DNA from: Impatiens glandulifera | Taxonomy: Eukaryota > Streptophyta > Magnoliopsida > Ericales > Balsaminaceae | DNA length: 64,000 bases | Assembly (NCBI RefSeq): GCF_907164915.1 | Contig: NW_025919572.1 | Span: 1-64,000, forward strand | Direction of reading: 5' to 3' | Part shown: positions 61,401 to 64,000 of the stretch, one piece after another | How positions within the stretch are numbered: the first letter of the stretch is position 1 | Layout: every line of letters starts with the position of its first letter | The notes under the pieces: model-generated | What the model saw: only the letters and a program-made list of their open reading frames with translations | The model's database searches: none | Told to the model about the DNA's origin: nothing | Translations under genes and position numbers: made by a program

Positions 61401-62069
61401 CTTTTCGAGTCTTATAATATTTGGAAAATTATTTTAAGGACTCGGAATTATTTGAGAATTTTTTATAAATTTGGTAATTTTTTTTTAAAACGTTGGGTTC
61501 CGCAACTCTTTTGCAATCTCCGCGAGTTAATTATCTTCTCGTCTCACGAGTTCGAACTCATGACCTCATTGAGACTGAGTAAATCAAATTTTTGTGTATA
61601 CCCATTCTAAAGTGACAAGATATAACTGGTTAGTGCATAGATCAAGAGTAAAAATAATTTGACTTTTTTTGTTAGTGAGGCTCATTTTGTGCATGATGTT
61701 TAGTTTAATGTCAATGACAACAACCAAGTTGTGGTTAGAGTTTTTGATTTCATATATAGAAGAAGTTTTTTGTTTTCCATTTTTGTTGTTATTTTTGTTT
61801 TTGTTTTATTTTGTTGAAAACCTATTTTAAATAATTATTTGAAAAAAATATTAAAAAATATATTTTTTTTTTAAATCTAAAATTTATAAAAATAAAATAA
61901 AAGATGTTAGAATACTAATTTTTGAAATATAAAAGATTTGATAATGTTTTTTTTATGATAAAATTCTAAAATATGAGAGATAAATAGTATTTAATTACAA
62001 CCAATGACTCAATTTTATTTTTCTATCCCTTCACTTTACAAGAAAAAGAAATCTACCAACCCTCAACCA
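61401..62069. other. Upstream flank of LBD-E
   Basis: No gene is seen. The part from about 61865 resembles 47863-48180 upstream of LBD-D. Confidence 0.55.
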
Positions 62070-62078
62070 TATAAAAAA
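62070..62078 (+). promoter_or_regulatory. Possible TATA box of LBD-E
   Basis: TATAAAAAA lies about 87 bp before the ATG at 62159. The position is plausible for a plant core promoter, but nothing else supports it. Confidence 0.35.
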
Positions 62079-62158
62079 TACATACATATAAGATAATCAT
62101 TATTCATCCTAAGTTTTTACCCAAAAAAACTCCAACTTCTCTTAGGAAAAAATAAACA

Positions 62159-62947
62159 ATGAGCACAGAGACCAATTCAAGCGCCATAATCATTATCAGA
62201 CCATACGGAGCCTGTAGATACTTACGAAAGAAATGTCTCGACAATTGCATATTCGCACCTTACTTTGATTCTGATCAAGGAACCGCCATTTTCGCGTCGA
62301 TTCATAAGTTATTTGGAACAAGCAACGTTACAAAACTTCTAACGAATATTCCGATCGACAAACGGCCCGAGGCAGTTAGGACTTTAAATTATGAAGCTCA
62401 TGCTCGTCTCTAAGATCCTATCTATGGTTGTGTATCTCAAATCTTTGGTCTCCAAAATTAGGTACTTATGTATTTAAATATCAATAGTAACATGATTTAA
62501 CATGAGTTAATTAATCGCATTAATTTATAAACAAATCAGAACAATAGTTAGGTCAAATCTTCTAAAAACAATTGGGAGTAATTATATGGTGATCTTATAT
62601 GTATGTTTGGTCTTATGAAATAATTGATTTGATTATTAATTTTGTAAAACTTAATTTAGATTACTTATTTCCTTATCAACGTCATAACACTGTGAAGGAT
62701 ATATATCTACCTTATTTGTCATTTTGACTTAACTTTTAGTTAACATTATAATATTTTGATTTTATATGATTTGTTTATCTCATAGATGTCACTTTAATAA
62801 ATACATTACTAATTAAAGCAAAACTTTTCACAAAATAAACGTTTTAAAAATAAAAATTGACGTCAAATTATCAAATATTATATTAGATTAAAGTAATATC
62901 CAAATTTAGGAATGAAGTCAGTTTCTTCTAATATAACTTATCTCATA

Positions 62948-62987
<40 letters not shown>

Positions 62988-63522
62988 CTTGTCTGTTCTC
63001 TTAATTCATTTTATTGGAAATTTTAATTTTAATTTTAACAAGTAATGATATTAGGTAGAAATTCTTGTTAATTGGTATGCTTTTTATTTTATTTAAAATT
63101 TTAATTTTTTAATACTTTTTGTGGTCATAAATTATATATATACATAGATGATCAATCTTCAACGAGAGAATGCGTGGTTGTAAGCCCAAGTAGCCAGACA
63201 GCCGCCACCTCAGCAACAGCCACAATCTTCTCTGTCCATGTCAGACTACCCATTGGTTGGCGGCGCCACCTATGACATGGCACCTCTCTTTGAGTTTAAT
63301 CCTAATATTGGATCATCTCATCAGCAGGATTCATGGGCAGCCAATCAGCAGCAGTTCCATGATCAGAACCCATTCACCAGAGCTCCGGTGGAGGGCGGCG
63401 GTGGGGAAGAGTTTGCTGGGGAGTCACTGATGAGGAATCAACATGGAAGGAAAAGATCTGCCTCAAGTCACCTGGCACTAATTGAATCACTTTTTACTTT
63501 TAATAATTTATGTGAAATTTAG
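62159..63522 (+). pseudogene. LBD copy E, both exons, three nonsense changes
   Basis: The only copy with both exons in place. Exon 1 (62159-62461) starts MSTETNSSAIIIIRPYGACRYL. The CX2CX6CX3C finger-like block lacks its first Cys (Tyr instead), while the other three and the GAS block (FGTSNVTKLL) are present. Stops occur at 62411-62413 (TAA where copy C has CGA) and 62459-62461 (TAG where copy C has CAG, at the donor). The intron of 686 bp ends ACATAG. Exon 2 (63148-63522) has an in-frame TAA at 63181-63183 (CAA in copy A), then MSDYPLVGGATYDMAPLFEFNPN and a Gly/Glu-rich stretch ending at 63522. A functional version would be a nuclear DNA-binding regulator. Assignment to the LBD family is firm, the subfamily is not. 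Confidence 0.85.
62949..62984. repeat. (ATT)n microsatellite in the LBD-E intron
   Basis: About 12 uninterrupted ATT units. Confidence 0.95.
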
Positions 63523-64000
63523 CAAATAATTATTACTGACTATGGTAATTTGTAATTAAATAATGGGTTAATTAATTAAATTAATTCATAGTTAAGGCTA
63601 AAATAAAAAAATAAAATTATTATGGATAGATGTTATACTCATATTATATCAAAATAATTTTAAAAAAATTAAAGGACAAAAATAAATAATTTAGATGGAA
63701 TTTCTTATCCAATTCACCTAAAAGAATTATTTATTTAAATCCTAAAAATATTAAAAATAAAAAAATAAATTGGTAATTAAAATATTTTCTATATTTATTT
63801 TAATATTTTGTGTATTTGAAAAGATTAAAATTAAAGTCAAAAGGGTGAAAGAAAACACAATTTCAAACAAACCCTTAAGGTTTTAAAATAAAAATAAATG
63901 TGTGATCTTATGTGGCCGAACCCAAGAAAATTGGTTGCAGCGCATCAGGACCATCAGATCAGTGTTGAATTTTCGTTCAGCATCCAGGAATGCTTCGCGT
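63523..64000. other. 3' flank of LBD-E
   Basis: No gene is seen. About 63560-63930 matches 1040-1440 downstream of LBD-A, with a gap of about 600 bp relative to A. The last 70 bp are new sequence. Confidence 0.6.

Noticed and set aside
61545..61650. tRNA or SINE-like sequence (GAGTTCGAACTC box-B-like, and TAACTGGTTAGTGCA box-A-like)
   Set aside because: The two boxes are in the wrong order for one strand, GAGTTCGAACTC is simply a palindrome, and no cloverleaf can be formed by eye.

Overview
The window is nuclear DNA from a flowering plant, probably a eudicot. It is AT-rich, its genes have introns, it contains plant-specific LOB-domain (LBD) exons, and much of it is LTR retrotransposon, MITE and simple repeat. 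I found no intact protein-coding gene. Every recognisable host gene is a broken copy. No rRNA, tRNA or CRISPR was found.

Backbone: a decaying tandem array of LBD transcription-factor genes, all on the plus strand. Copy A (exon 2 only) is at 109-432, B at 5905-7312, C at 13783-14631 with a duplicate C' at 35343-35968, D at 48186-49790 and E at 62159-63522. The 3' flanks of A, B and D resemble each other, so the array grew by segmental duplication of gene plus flank. In-frame stops, lost splice sites, deletions and transposon insertions have disabled all copies.

Mobile layer: the LBD-C intron holds a Ty1/copia element of Sirevirus type. It has LTRs of about 2 kb, an initiator-Met-tRNA primer site, gag with a UBN2-type region and coiled coil, and a third ORF downstream of pol. 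This outer element (14632-32740) is split by a second member of the family (inner element, 16312-26728) flanked by the 5-bp duplication GATTG. The inner element keeps gag and a roughly 1096-codon ORF3 but no pol. The outer one keeps shortened gag, protease, the integrase zinc finger fused to RNase H, and a short ORF3. A solo LTR of the family lies at 1593-3208 with TSD TAAGA, and a truncated LTR at 4908-5904. These LTRs carry long arrays of a short dyad, TTAGAC-spacer-GTCTAA.

Duplication: 11182-32740 (21.6 kb) is repeated directly as 32741-47396, with a TTAA microhomology at the junction. The second copy has a 100-N assembly gap at 40469-40568, where 7.1 kb of the first copy has no counterpart. 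The copies are nearly identical by eye but differ in dyad-array length and by a 200-bp deletion in LBD-C'.

Right part (52-60 kb): fragments of an ER-type Ca2+-ATPase gene (ECA1/ECA4-like, introns retained) and of a SOF1/DCAF13-like WD40 gene lie side by side. They are interrupted by an antisense LTR and by a 1.6-kb inverted array of CACGTTTAACA-like units, and are followed by a CACTA-type transposon end at 60231. Smaller elements include a Tourist-like MITE (49100-49321), a hairpin MITE (53041-53216), TIR elements at 10.9-12.0 kb, a GC-rich-ended element (7528-8352) and a dispersed repeat present three times.
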